64,000 bases of DNA from the NCBI GenBank assembly GCA_963662815.2, contig CAXXWA010000005.1, forward strand, positions 327,102 to 391,101. Reading direction: 5' to 3'. The notes under the pieces were generated by a model, which had not been told where the DNA came from, searched no databases, and saw nothing but the letters and a program-made list of their open reading frames with translations. The position numbers and the translations under genes are program-made. Position 1 is the first letter of the stretch, and the number at the start of each line of letters is the position of its first letter. Origin of the DNA: JAPPHA01 sp963662815 (GTDB lineage Bacteria > Pseudomonadota > Alphaproteobacteria > Rhodobacterales > Rhodobacteraceae). This document shows, piece by piece, positions 37,014-46,345 of the stretch.

Positions 37014-37600
37014 TGGTTCGCGTCCTGCGCAGTTGTTCCTTCCAATCGCTGAATTGTTGCCAGGCGGCGTTTTTCGCCTTTCCTTGCCGGGTTTCCGGCG
37101 ACTTCCGTCATGGGAACCGCGTTCCGAGTTTGGCTGACTGGATCCGGCAACCCAGAGGGACGAAATGAGCGAACTGCTGGCAGGTTCCGCGAGCAGTGGC
37201 CGGATCCGATGCCGCGGGGCTCGGTCGAGAAGTACATTCCGGATTGGCTGTCTTGGACGGCCACGGCACCCCGCATTTTTCGGTCGAGGTAGCCGGTCCA
37301 ACGGCGGTTCTTGAAACAGCACTTGTTTGCAGGCATGGCATTGGCGCCGTCGGCGCCAGCGGTGGTTCTCGGGTCCGCCATGGTGGCCGCCACCGGCTTT
37401 CCGCGGAGCTTGAACATCGTTGATCATGTGCATGACGGGCGTTTGGTGGAGGCAGGCTGCCGGCGGGATGATCCCGTGATCCTTTCTGCGGGGATGGTGT
37501 TTTACAACAGCAAAGGCATCTCAGAACTGTCCCAAGCCGCTGTTCGAGACGCTGGGGTGCCTGGTTCGGTTCGCTCACTTGCGCGAGTGTCGAGACTCCC
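37014..37600. other. Unrecognised spacer downstream of the liu operon
   Basis: About 590 bp with only short open frames. Weakly protein-like text occurs (SVEVAGPTAVLETALVCRHG near 37290-37345), but no family could be named and no clear terminator hairpin was found. Confidence 0.4.
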
Positions 37601-37619
37601 GATGACGGCGCACGGACTA

Positions 37620-38330
37620 GTGTGGCTGTCGCGGATGGCGTCGATGCCGTTGCGAATGGTTTCGCTGACCATGGCGACTGCCTGCCAATTGTGTTCAGCT
37701 GGCCCGTGGCCGCTGAGACCGTAGACATCACGGATTTTCGCTTCACATTGAACACAGGCGAGAAAGTTGTTCCCCACTCGGTGAAGATGACGCCAAACTG
37801 GGAATTGAACGAACGCAACACGGTTGTCGTCTTCGGAGACTTTGGCAACCGTAAGCTCGGCAGCGAGGCGGATGTCATTTGCCCGCGCTCTCTGTAAGTC
37901 GCCGCCGACCAAGCGCCCCTGCTTCTGATCGGGAAAGGCGGACAGTAATCCGATACCGTCGGGCTGACTTGGACAACAGACCGGGCACCCTGTGACGCTG
38001 GTCCCGTATTGCTTGGCGCAAAGCTCAATCTTGTAGGCGATGCCGCGTTGGGTGAAGGTGGCGTTCCGCGGCTTGAACAGGTTATGGGTCCACGCCAAAT
38101 GATGAGTTTGCGCTCTGCCATGAAGGTGATTTCCGGCTGCGCGTCTTAACCACCAGCGGTTTTTCCCGGATGGCGTGATCAAACCTAGCCTCGGCATGTT
38201 TGAGCAATTTTTCCGGCTCCATGCAGTTGGAGTCGATGGAAAGACTGTCCTGCTGGAGCAAGCCGGCGAGGACCAGCATCAAGGTCACCGACGATCAGAT
38301 GAACGGGCTTTCGATCCGGCGGACGGGTTT
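37620..38330 (+). pseudogene. Conserved secreted protein of unknown function, frameshifted
   Basis: A first segment in one frame is convincing protein: VADGVDAVANGFADHGDCLP, DFRFTLNTGE and NERNTVVVFGDFGNR. It then breaks. Further family-like pieces appear in other frames: LVGAKLNLVGDAALGEGGVP near 38010, NDEFALCHEGDFRLRVLTTSGFS near 38095, and GMFEQFFRLHAVGVDGKTVLLEQAG near 38195. I recall this as a widespread uncharacterised secreted protein of environmental bacteria. At least three frame changes and internal stops make it a pseudogene. No signal peptide could be joined to it. Confidence 0.65.
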
Positions 38331-38444
38331 CCATTGCGAGTGGAACTACACGTTCACGCCGCGCAACTGAATGGACAAGTCATTTATTCGAGATTCCCAA
38401 GAAGTATTGTGTCCAAACGACGGACCGCTGAATGCAGGTCATGT

Positions 38445-39476
38445 TCAATTGAAGACGGTGTCACGAACTATGCAAGAAACGGGCAATCTCGTCTCTTGCG
38501 ACTCGCTGGCTCGCTGAGCGATATGTGAAGCCATGTATCCGTCGATGAGATTCGGCCTAACTGCATCGCAATTGCTGACCGCATCGAGGAATGCGGTAGC
38601 CTGGATCAAGTAGGCCTCGGGATAGCGGGCAAACCAGTCGGGTGAGATCAGGCCGCGGTGCAGGCCGCTCGCATTTTCGTGCAAAACCAACGGCTCGGCA
38701 GGATTGGCAACGGCCAGACGGCCGCCGGCGCCAAAAGCTTCAACGCGTTGGTCATACCCGTAACTCGTGCGCCAACTGTTCTGGATGACGACCTGCTGTC
38801 CGCGGGCGCCGCGCATCATCGTGGTTGCCGTGTCGATATGTCCCAAGCTGGCATAGCGCGGATTGATCAAGGCGCCGCCCAGGCACATGAGCTCGCAAAT
38901 CTCGTCATCGAGCAACCAGCGCGCGAGGTCGAAGTCGTGGATTGCCGTTTCGAAAAACAGCCCTGCGGACTTGGCGAGCGACTCCAAAGACGGGGCAATG
39001 TAATCTCGACTTACGATCTGCAGCTGTTCGATTTCGCCGATGTCTCCAGCCAGGATCCGTCGTTTCAGCTCCGCCATGTGCGGGTCAAAACGGCGGTTGA
39101 AACCCACCTGAATTCGATCTGGGAAAGGTCTCAGTGTTGGCATCGCGGCATCGATGGATGCCATGTCGTCTCCCAGCGGTTTCTCGCAGAACACATAGGC
39201 TCCAGTCGGGACGATCCGTACCAGTTGCTCCACATGTGCCGCCGGCGGCGTTACGACAAAAAATGCGTCGAACATGCTTGAGGACAGCGCTTGCGCTAAC
39301 GGCAACCATGCCACTCCGAGTTCACCTGCCAGTGCCCGGGCGGTTGAGGGATCGATATCGCAAAGGCTGAGGCTGGACACGTTGGAATGCCTGAGAATGG
39401 CCTCACCGTGAAGCCGTCCCATGCTGCCGCATCCCACAAGGCAGACTCTGAGCTCGCGTTTCTCAGCCGTGGTCAT
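38445..39476 (-). CDS. Gfo/Idh/MocA oxidoreductase (inositol 2-dehydrogenase-like)
   Basis: 343 residues from the chosen ATG, which overlaps the end of the iolE-like gene by 14 bp; two upstream ATGs are less family-like. The Rossmann motif VCLVGCGSMGRLHGEAI and the EKPLGDDM signature mark the NAD-binding domain. GFNRRFDPHMAELKRRI and ETAIHDFDLARWLLDDE match the IolG-type catalytic region with its His/Asp. It probably oxidises a cyclitol or sugar and works with the neighbouring inosose dehydratase-like gene. The substrate is not proven. Confidence 0.88.
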   Translation of the reverse strand: MTTAEKRELRVCLVGCGSMGRLHGEAILRHSNVSSLSLCDIDPSTARALAGELGVAWLPLAQALSSSMFDAFFVVTPPAAHVEQLVRIVPTGAYVFCEKPLGDDMASIDAAMPTLRPFPDRIQVGFNRRFDPHMAELKRRILAGDIGEIEQLQIVSRDYIAPSLESLAKSAGLFFETAIHDFDLARWLLDDEICELMCLGGALINPRYASLGHIDTATTMMRGARGQQVVIQNSWRTSYGYDQRVEAFGAGGRLAVANPAEPLVLHENASGLHRGLISPDWFARYPEAYLIQATAFLDAVSNCDAVRPNLIDGYMASHIAQRASESQETRLPVSCIVRDTVFN

Positions 39477-40386
39477 GGCTTCGGTTCCTGTCAAACGGGA
39501 TGGCATGGCGGTCAAGCAGTCCGGAAATATGCGAAAACCCGGTTTTGGCCATGGTCAGGGGTGGCGCCTTCGCAGGGTCCTGTTCTGCTTCGACCACGAG
39601 CCAGCCATCGTAGCCGTTTTCAGCAATTTTCTTGATGAGAGGAATGTAGTCCAGGTCACCGTCTCCGGGAACCGTGAAGACACCTTCATGTACCGCCTCT
39701 TCAAATGTGCGGCTGCGCGGGTCGAGCGCGTCACGGACAGACGTACGAATGTCCTTGAGATGAATGTGGGAAATCCGGTTCCACCATCTATCCATGACGA
39801 CTCTGTAGTCGCCTCCTGCCATTGCCACGTGACCGGTGTCGAGAAGCAGGCGAAGCGGCTCTCCTGCAGCGGACATGAACCGTTCAATTTCGTCAACGGT
39901 TTCCACCGGCATCATGACATGGGGGTGATAGACCAGTGTCAGGCCGGTTTTCTCTACAAGACTTGCGAAGTCCGTCACGCGCCGGGCGTAGATTTGCAGG
40001 TCAAGCCCTTCCAGAGGCGGCGTCTGAGCAAGCACCGCCTTGGAACCTCCGACCGGTCCGGCTGCGCATTCACCGTAGACCATGACATCGCACCCGAGCG
40101 CGACGAGATGTCCAACCATTGGCAACGCGTCTGGCCATTCATCCTCTACCGGTCTCTCGGCAAGGAATCCGGAATACCAGGACGTGACTGGTACAAGTCC
40201 GTGACTTGCGAGGGTTTCCTTGACGGTCTCAGGCTGCTTTGGGAACTTGCGGCCCAGCTCGATGCCGGTGAACCCGGCCTGTGACGCTTCGGCAATGCAA
40301 GTTTCGTAGCTGATGTCGTCGCCGAGTTCCAATATCCCTTCGTTGGTCCAGCTCAAGGGACTGATGCCAAGCTTCATCCTGTTCAT
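39463..40386 (-). CDS. iolE: Myo-inosose-2 dehydratase-like protein (sugar isomerase TIM barrel)
   Basis: 307 residues from MNRMKLGISPLSWTNE, the canonical IolE opening; the longer open frame upstream is not family-like. A TIM-barrel metal site is formed by the DMVYGECA-type strand (VMVYGECA), VYHPHVMMPVET, LLLDTGHVAMAG, HIHLKDIR and WLVVEAEQDP. It dehydrates 2-keto-myo-inositol in the inositol pathway. The rest of an iol operon is not in the window, so it may serve another cyclitol or sugar with its Gfo/Idh partner. Confidence 0.84.
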   Translation of the reverse strand: MNRMKLGISPLSWTNEGILELGDDISYETCIAEASQAGFTGIELGRKFPKQPETVKETLASHGLVPVTSWYSGFLAERPVEDEWPDALPMVGHLVALGCDVMVYGECAAGPVGGSKAVLAQTPPLEGLDLQIYARRVTDFASLVEKTGLTLVYHPHVMMPVETVDEIERFMSAAGEPLRLLLDTGHVAMAGGDYRVVMDRWWNRISHIHLKDIRTSVRDALDPRSRTFEEAVHEGVFTVPGDGDLDYIPLIKKIAENGYDGWLVVEAEQDPAKAPPLTMAKTGFSHISGLLDRHAIPFDRNRSHDHG

Positions 40387-40440
40387 TACGGAAATGTCCT
40401 GGGTCGTTGTATGTGCCGGGTTCGATTTGAATATCAAGCG

Positions 40441-41162
40441 TATGTAGTTACAGTTATGGAGGCAAGACAACATCCCGTTTCGGGCACGTCCGTCTTGTTG
40501 TCCTTCGGCGACATGTCGCCTCTTGCCGCAAGGAACTGGGACACAGGGTCCATCCTGATCTGCCAGGGCCAGACGCTGAGAGAGGCCTTTGAGGTTTTGG
40601 AAAATGGCGCCTATATCATTGTTGCCGAGGGTGCCGAGGTCGGTGGTCTCGAAGGAGAACGTGCTGCACTTCCATTGATCCCGGTCGGTGCCGCAGGAGG
40701 AGTTGCAGGCAGACTTGGCCTCGCCGCTGCCCTGATGCCGGATGCGGAGGCAGCAATGATCGCCACCCGGTTCTGCGGGCGCCGAAGGAGGCACTTGGTC
40801 ATGGAAACCAGAATGTGCCAATCGTAATCTCCGGCGACGACAACACGCTTCGGACCCGGATCTTCGAAACGGCCCGGACCATTGCTTGGCCGGAACGTCT
40901 TGCCGGCTGCGCCATCCGCAACCGCTTAACCGACACCTGGCGTGGCCGCGACGAGGAACAATGGGCCGAAGGCGAATCCGAGCGTGAGCGGTTAATCGCG
41001 GCGCTTGGCAGCAGCGAGATTGACGCGGTGGTGACTTTTGCCGGCGAGGGGATTGACCTGATTTTCGATCTCTGGGCACCGGTGCGCTGGATTGGCGGAT
41101 GGTCGACGAAACGGTCGACGCGCTTGCCAATGTTCTCTCCCGGTGTCTCGTCCCGGGCGTGA
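40441..41162 (+). pseudogene. Nitronate monooxygenase, N-terminally truncated and frameshifted
   Basis: The first part carries EVLENGAYIIVAEGAEVGGLEGER and GLAAALMPDAEAAMIATRF (in pieces VAEGAEVGG and LAAALMPDAE), which match the FMN phosphate-binding end of 2-nitropropane dioxygenase-type enzymes. Near 40780 the frame must shift to continue APKEALGHGNQ, NVPIVISGDDNTLRTRIF and VTFAGEGIDLI. The N-terminal half, with the catalytic His, is absent. It is on the strand opposite the iolE/iolG-like pair. Confidence 0.8.
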
Positions 41163-41359
41163 CGGAGACCTGAGGTCGAATTGCTTCCAGAGTTTGATGC
41201 CGGGGAATGTGAGATGGAGATTTCTGTTTTCACTCCTTTCGACTTTTCCGTAAACTCCCGAATTCTAGCAAGAAGACCCTCTTCACTTTCTCCCAGACCC
41301 GCTTCGCTATGGGGAACAATACCGTCGCATTTGACGCTCGGGCATTTTTCTTCAGGACG

Positions 41360-41690
41360 GCCCACGGACGACGCGTGGCAGGCTGGCGGCGCGGAACCTT
41401 GCCCGAGTATCCCAGAGTGCCATTTTTCACGGTCTCTCCGGACTGAACCTGCGAGGTGCTCTCGCTTTCCTCCCGGCGCATCGACCAGAACGAGGAACGC
41501 TTCATCTACGTCTGCGAGGGCGTTTCCCGTCTCTGGTTCGTCGATCCCGACGCCAGGACGATGGAACAGCTCGAGCTCGACATGCGACGCCGACGCTGCT
41601 CGCAACGCTGGCTGACGATGCGCCCTGGCCGCCCGGCACGTCCGCCGAGTGCTTATGTCAGGCGCCGTCGAATCTTCTCATGAAACAAAA
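41360..41690 (+). pseudogene. Uma2-family (DUF820) endonuclease fragment
   Basis: RVAGWRRGTLPEYPRVPFF, an in-frame stop (TGA at 41442-41444), then CEVLSLSSRRIDQNEERF, YVCEGVSRLWFVDPDARTMEQLEL, and after a frame change TLLATLADDAPW. These are the Uma2 core strands and the conserved SRLWFVDP motif. At least one stop and one frameshift break it and the N-terminus is missing. Uma2 proteins are restriction-like nucleases often found as mobile multicopy genes. Confidence 0.75.
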
Positions 41691-41953
41691 CTGTATCGAG
41701 GCGTCTTTGGGTCGACGAAGGGGCGTCTGCAACAATTGCCTAATTTGCGGCAGAATGTTGCCTCTTTCAAGTCAGACCCGGACCTGAACCACGGATTTTG
41801 TGGCCGTCACACGCAACCGACTAGAGATTCAAACGATATCTTGTTCGGTTTCGCATGCGACCGGATTCATCGCTGGTCCAATATATTGCGATTGAATCCT
41901 TGTATTGGAGACTTCATGCCTGTATTTGGTGTGAACGCGCGTGCACACAATTC

Positions 41954-42244
41954 ATGATCCGGAAAATCGAAGTGCGCCAGAATCTGCTCATCCTTTATCT
42001 CTATAACTCCGCGCTCGATTCCCGAGTTGTCGGGTGGACGCGGTATGACGGCGACACGGACACGCCACCTGTTTCCGGTGACGAGGATGAACCGCCCTAT
42101 GCAACAGGATTGGATGCACTGCGTGACGGATGGCGCGCGATTCAATTCTCTGCTCTCGAGCCCCGAACCGGCGAATTGAACTACCAGCCCGGTTGGCAGT
42201 CCTTCGAGGTCATTCTGGAGAAACTTGTGGAGACACCGAGATAA
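41954..42244 (+). CDS. Small conserved hypothetical protein
   Basis: 96 residues, MIRKIEVRQNLLILYLYN with Gly/Asp-rich DGDTDTPPVSGDEDEPPY in the middle and GLDALRDGWRAIQF, FEVILEKLVE at the end. The ALRDGWR...VLEK pattern is one I associate with small uncharacterised bacterial proteins. The open frame goes further upstream without supporting features. Its stop codon overlaps the presumed start of the dioxygenase gene, so the two form a translational unit. The function is unknown. Confidence 0.6.
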   Translation: MIRKIEVRQNLLILYLYNSALDSRVVGWTRYDGDTDTPPVSGDEDEPPYATGLDALRDGWRAIQFSALEPRTGELNYQPGWQSFEVILEKLVETPR

Positions 42245-43110
42245 AACGCCTTGGCACTGGCGAAATTATTCGCTTCGTAAGGGATGGATATCTGAAACTG
42301 GACGGTCTGCTGTCCAGGAATCTTTGTGGTGCCTTTCGTGACGCCTATGTCAAGGATTGTACGGACGACAGATGCGGCCGTGCGCTATTGCCCGTCGTAC
42401 CTTGGGGTACGCCGCTCGCCAGTGCATTTGACGATAACGAAGTTCTTTCCTGCGTTTTCGCGTTGCCTGAACTCGCAGGCGCGGTCCACTCGCTTCTCGG
42501 GCCGGGATGCAGGGTCGATCACCATGTCACGCATATCCGCGAACCCAACCAGGGAGTGTCGCAGCATCTTCATTGTGACGCGATGATCGATGCACGAGAC
42601 GCCGCATTCGATATCCAGATCATGATCTACCCGCAGGATGTGACACGCGAGATGGGCGGAACGCTGGTCATTCCTGGCAGCCACACGCGCAAGGCCGGGG
42701 AAACCAGCATCGCCCGGTATCAGAACCTGGCGGGCCAGGTTCGGTTGACCGGTACTGCCGGTACTGTCCTTATCCTGCATCACAATCTCTGGCATGCCGG
42801 GCGGCGCAACGCGAGCAACAGCGTGCGCGCCATGTACAAGATGCGCCTGAACCCCTCCGGTCCGCAGACCGGCCATTGGGACATGTCAGACTACGATGCC
42901 GCAGAAGCCCGCGCACCAAAACCGTTGCATTCTCCGGCCACGGACAAGCATGACGTGCAGGGGCAGTTGTCATTTTTCCATCCTTGGGCAGACATTCGGA
43001 GCGCGCATCTCGACATAATCCAGCGAACCCGGCTTTGGAGACTGTTGAGCGGAGACGAAGGATTCTCGGTTCACCACTTCCTGTCCAGGCTGGAAAACGA
43101 ACGGGCCTGA
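42241..43110 (+). CDS. Phytanoyl-CoA dioxygenase-like protein with a probable mutated start codon
   Basis: The family sequence begins IKRLGTGEIIRFVRDGYLKL at 42241. The Fe(II) site is HCD in SQHLHCDAMID, with the distal His in LWHAGRRN and the 2-oxoglutarate-binding Arg just after it. The nearest in-frame ATG is 37 codons upstream inside the preceding gene. The codon at the expected start is ATA, preceded by GGAG at 8 nt. A G-to-A change would turn the usual ATGA overlap into ATAA, keeping the upstream stop while destroying this start. The enzyme would hydroxylate a lipid or small molecule. The body is intact but expression may be poor or absent. Confidence 0.78.
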   Translation: MKRLGTGEIIRFVRDGYLKLDGLLSRNLCGAFRDAYVKDCTDDRCGRALLPVVPWGTPLASAFDDNEVLSCVFALPELAGAVHSLLGPGCRVDHHVTHIREPNQGVSQHLHCDAMIDARDAAFDIQIMIYPQDVTREMGGTLVIPGSHTRKAGETSIARYQNLAGQVRLTGTAGTVLILHHNLWHAGRRNASNSVRAMYKMRLNPSGPQTGHWDMSDYDAAEARAPKPLHSPATDKHDVQGQLSFFHPWADIRSAHLDIIQRTRLWRLLSGDEGFSVHHFLSRLENERA

Positions 43111-43169
43111 ACAAGGTTCGGCAACGGATCGTCCACGAGACGGGGAACGGCTTGAAGAAGGAAGTGCGA

Positions 43170-44199
43170 ATGTCAATGCTGCCGCGATCGGTTATGGGAA
43201 GACGTGCCCGCGCGACCGATGTGGAGGAGCTGGCCGGCGTGTCTCGCTTGGCGGTGTCACGCGCATTTTCGCAGACAGCCTATACTATATCGCTCCGGAA
43301 ACGCGGGCCAAGGTTCTGGAAGCCGCCGCCGAGTTGAGTTGCGGGCCCGACAGCCTGGCGAGCAGCCTGGCCAAGGGCAGGACAAACATCGTTGCCGTCG
43401 TCATTAATCAGGTCGATGCGATCACAGGGCCGAGTCTTCACTCCGCGCTTATCCGGCCGCCTTCCCGTTGTGTTGAACCTGTCACCGACGGACGATGGCT
43501 CAACTTCGCTGAAAAGACACCGGACATTCCCAGTCGAGGGGTTGATCGTCATGTCGGATTCGGTCTCGGTCGAGGTCGCCCGCCACGCGGTGCCATACGT
43601 GCGTCCGATTATGCTGAATTTCGAGAGAAACAGCGCCGATGTTGACAGTATAGTAACAATAGTAACCAACGACGCCGCGGGCATCTCGCAGATGGTGAAT
43701 CACCTGTGGGAAACCGGGCATCGCTCGGTCGGATTCTTGGCCGGACGTTCATCATCGATCTCGTCGACCATGCGGCGGAATGCGCTTGCCCTGGAGGTCG
43801 CGAAAGGGAACGTGCCTGGCCGTCGAGGCAAGTGGTGAATTCACCTACGATCAGGCCTTCGAGGCAGTTCCGGCCCTTGTAGAGCGCGAGAAGCTGCCTG
43901 ACGCGAAATTTTGCGCCAATTACTTGATGGCCTTCGCCGTAAAGGATTATCTTCGGCTCAACACGCGGCATCGCGTCGCTGATGATGTATCGATCATCGG
44001 GTTCGGCGACGTGTTCATGGCAAGCTGGCCGATCTACAACCTGTCAACCATCCGCCAGGAAGTCGACAGAATGGCTGCCGCGGTCATCTAGATTCTCGAG
44101 CATCGACACAATCCGCAAACCAGGAAGTTCGATCCGCCGACAAAGGTGGCGGGATTGGTCTTGCGCGGAAACATAGGACGACGTTCGCAATTGACCTGA
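43170..44199 (+). pseudogene. LacI-family regulator, heavily frameshifted
   Basis: The HTH survives as VEELAGVSRLAVSRAFS near the start. A frame change near 43275 leads to APETRAKVLEAAAELSCGPDSLA and GRTNIVAVVINQV. Others near 43440 and 43830 join LNFERNSADVDSIVTIVTNDA, NHLWETGHRSVGFLAGR and VADDVSIIGFGDVFMA. A TAG at 44090-44092 interrupts before the last strand. At least three frameshifts and a stop kill it. Just upstream of the peptide-type ABC operon, it is the likely former repressor of that operon. Confidence 0.83.
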
Positions 44200-44282
44200 C
44201 CGGCGCACAATTCTTGCGACCGCAATCAATCTGTCACCCGTTTGAAACATTTTGGGCATTGTATGGCTGGAGTTGACAAGTT

Positions 44283-44296
44283 TGCACGCGTGTGCA
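44283..44296. promoter_or_regulatory. Near-palindromic operator before the peptide-type ABC operon
   Basis: TGCACGCGTGTGCA matches its own reverse complement at 12 of 14 positions and has a central CpG region, as LacI-family operators do. A TTGACA lies just upstream (44273-44278). The cognate regulator is probably the dead LacI gene before it, so the operon may now be unregulated. Confidence 0.55.
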
Positions 44297-44350
44297 GACT
44301 TCCAAGGAATTGCATTTTCCTAAGGCCATGGGCCAGAAAGGGTCAAAGAG

Positions 44351-46279
44351 ATGAACAAACGTTTACTCCTAACCGCAGCAAGCTGTGCTGCCGTCACCTT
44401 TGGAATGATGTCCGCCGCGGCCGCCCAGACCTGCTCCGAATACAACGAATCGCCCATGCTGGCAGAACGCGTTGCAAACGGCGATCTTCCTCCGGTCAGT
44501 GAGCGGCTGCCAGTCGAACCACTAGTTGTCGAGCCGGCCGAGCAAATCGGCGTTTACGGTGGGACGATGGTCGACACCACAGGTGGCAACCGACTGGCCG
44601 AGTTTCGTCACTTCGGTTATGAGCCGCTGGTACGTTGGTCGGTTGACGGCGGCGAAGTGCTGCCGAACGTCGCAAAAGGCTGGGATGTCTCTGACGATGC
44701 AACCTCTTACACATTCCATCTGCGTGAAGGCATGAAATGGTCGGACGGCGAAGACTTCACTGCCGACGACATCATTTTCTGGTGGGAGCATGTTGAAACC
44801 AATACCGACATCCAGTCGAAGCCACGCGGTTTCTTCATCGTCGATGGCGAACCGGCAACGGTGACGAAGATTGACGAATACACCGTCGAATTCAAGTGGT
44901 CGAAGCCGCACGGACTGTTCCTTGAGAACATGTCGACCTCTTATGGTGTGCGCGTCGTCCAGTTCGCGGAACACTACCACCGGCAATTCATAAAGTCGCT
45001 GAATCCTGATGGTGTCGCCGAACTTCTCGCAGCTGCCAATACGGAAGACTACACTCAGTGGTGGGCCGCAAACGTGGGCTCGTACGGCAAACAGTCGGAA
45101 TACAACAACCCGGAACGGCCGTTTGTCCAGGCCTGGATCCCGACCGAACCGTTCCTGGGAAAGGAGAGGTTCACGTTCCAGCGCAATCCCTACTACTTCA
45201 AGGCCGACACTGCCTGCAATCAACTGCCCTATATCGACGCGCGCACATGGGTTCTGGTTTCGGATCCTGAAGTTCAACTGGCCAAGACGCTGGCGGGCGA
45301 GGTCGACATCTCGCGCGTGAACATCTCTACACCGGCCAATCGGGGTGTGATGTTCCAGAACATGGAACAGGGAAGTTACCGCTTCGTGACGGCAAATTCT
45401 GCCGACAAGAATGTCGCTGACTTGCGTTTCCCGCTTCATTATCCGACGGATCCGGTCAAGGCAGGGATCTATGCCGACAAGAACTTCCGCATCGGTTTGT
45501 CGCACGCGATTAACCGGCAGGAACTGATCGACGTGATCTTTCTGGGTCAAGGCATACCCTACCAGATCGCGCCGCGACCAGAATCTCCGCTCTATAGCGA
45601 ACAGCTGGCAACCCAGTTTACCGAGTATGACCCCGACCTGGCCAATTCGCACCTGGACATGGTGCTGCCGGAGAAAGACGGTGACGGTTTCCGCCTGCGC
45701 CCAGACAACGGCGAGCGCTTTACCGTGGTCGTTGACGTCAATAACGAGTTCAAGTCGGACTGGGGCGACATGATGGAACTGATCGAGGGTTACTGGGAGG
45801 CAGTTGGTGTAGACGTCTTCCTCAACGTCATCTCCGATGCGGTTTCGGTCGCCCGACGCACCGATCCCGATCGTGACGTGTTCCTTTGGCTTGCCGAGAA
45901 CGGTTCTGGTCGCCTTCCGTTGCTGGATGCCGAGGAGATGATGCCTCGCGACAAGACTTGGACCGAGGATTGGGAAAAGTGGTATAACTCAGGAGGAGCG
46001 GAAGGCGTGGAGCCGCCGGCAAACTATGCACGCGCATGGGAACTGCAGGACGCAATCCCGACTCTCTTTGGCGACGCGCAAATAGAGGCGTGGGATGAAC
46101 TGATGCAAATCACTACCGACGAGTTTGCGCAGATCGGCATCGCACTGCCAATGGGCAACTACCGCGCCGTTAGCAACCGACTGCGCAATGTGCCGGAGCC
46201 ACTTCTGGAAGGATGGCTCTACCCCGGCATTTCGCCGGCCAACTTCTCGACCTTCTACATCGAATCTTCGAGCCAGTAA
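44351..46279 (+). CDS. Peptide-type ABC transporter substrate-binding protein (family 5)
   Basis: 642 residues. A signal peptide ends near residue 26 (FGMMSAAAAQ). YEPLVRWSVDGGEVLPNVAKGW, YTFHLREGMKWSDGEDFTADDI and FRIGLSHAINRQELID are classic family-5 signatures (DppA/OppA, also some opine and glycoside binders). TSYGVRVV and FYIESSSQ complete the frame. The protein is long for the class. It captures the substrate for the transporter encoded next. The gene is intact, while its presumed regulator upstream is dead. Confidence 0.92.
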   Translation: MNKRLLLTAASCAAVTFGMMSAAAAQTCSEYNESPMLAERVANGDLPPVSERLPVEPLVVEPAEQIGVYGGTMVDTTGGNRLAEFRHFGYEPLVRWSVDGGEVLPNVAKGWDVSDDATSYTFHLREGMKWSDGEDFTADDIIFWWEHVETNTDIQSKPRGFFIVDGEPATVTKIDEYTVEFKWSKPHGLFLENMSTSYGVRVVQFAEHYHRQFIKSLNPDGVAELLAAANTEDYTQWWAANVGSYGKQSEYNNPERPFVQAWIPTEPFLGKERFTFQRNPYYFKADTACNQLPYIDARTWVLVSDPEVQLAKTLAGEVDISRVNISTPANRGVMFQNMEQGSYRFVTANSADKNVADLRFPLHYPTDPVKAGIYADKNFRIGLSHAINRQELIDVIFLGQGIPYQIAPRPESPLYSEQLATQFTEYDPDLANSHLDMVLPEKDGDGFRLRPDNGERFTVVVDVNNEFKSDWGDMMELIEGYWEAVGVDVFLNVISDAVSVARRTDPDRDVFLWLAENGSGRLPLLDAEEMMPRDKTWTEDWEKWYNSGGAEGVEPPANYARAWELQDAIPTLFGDAQIEAWDELMQITTDEFAQIGIALPMGNYRAVSNRLRNVPEPLLEGWLYPGISPANFSTFYIESSSQ

Positions 46280-46297
46280 GCTGTCGGACACGACTTG

Positions 46298-46321
46298 GGA
46301 AAGGGCGTACGCGCCCTTTCC
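46298..46321. terminator. Hairpin between binding protein and permease
   Basis: GGAAAGGGCG and CGCCCTTTCC form a perfect 10-bp stem around a TACG loop, between the binding-protein stop and the first permease. It lacks a T run, so it is likely an mRNA stabiliser or partial attenuator. The arrangement resembles the hairpin in the sugar ABC operon. Confidence 0.72.
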
Positions 46322-46345
46322 ACTGAGCCGCTGAGGAGACATAAC

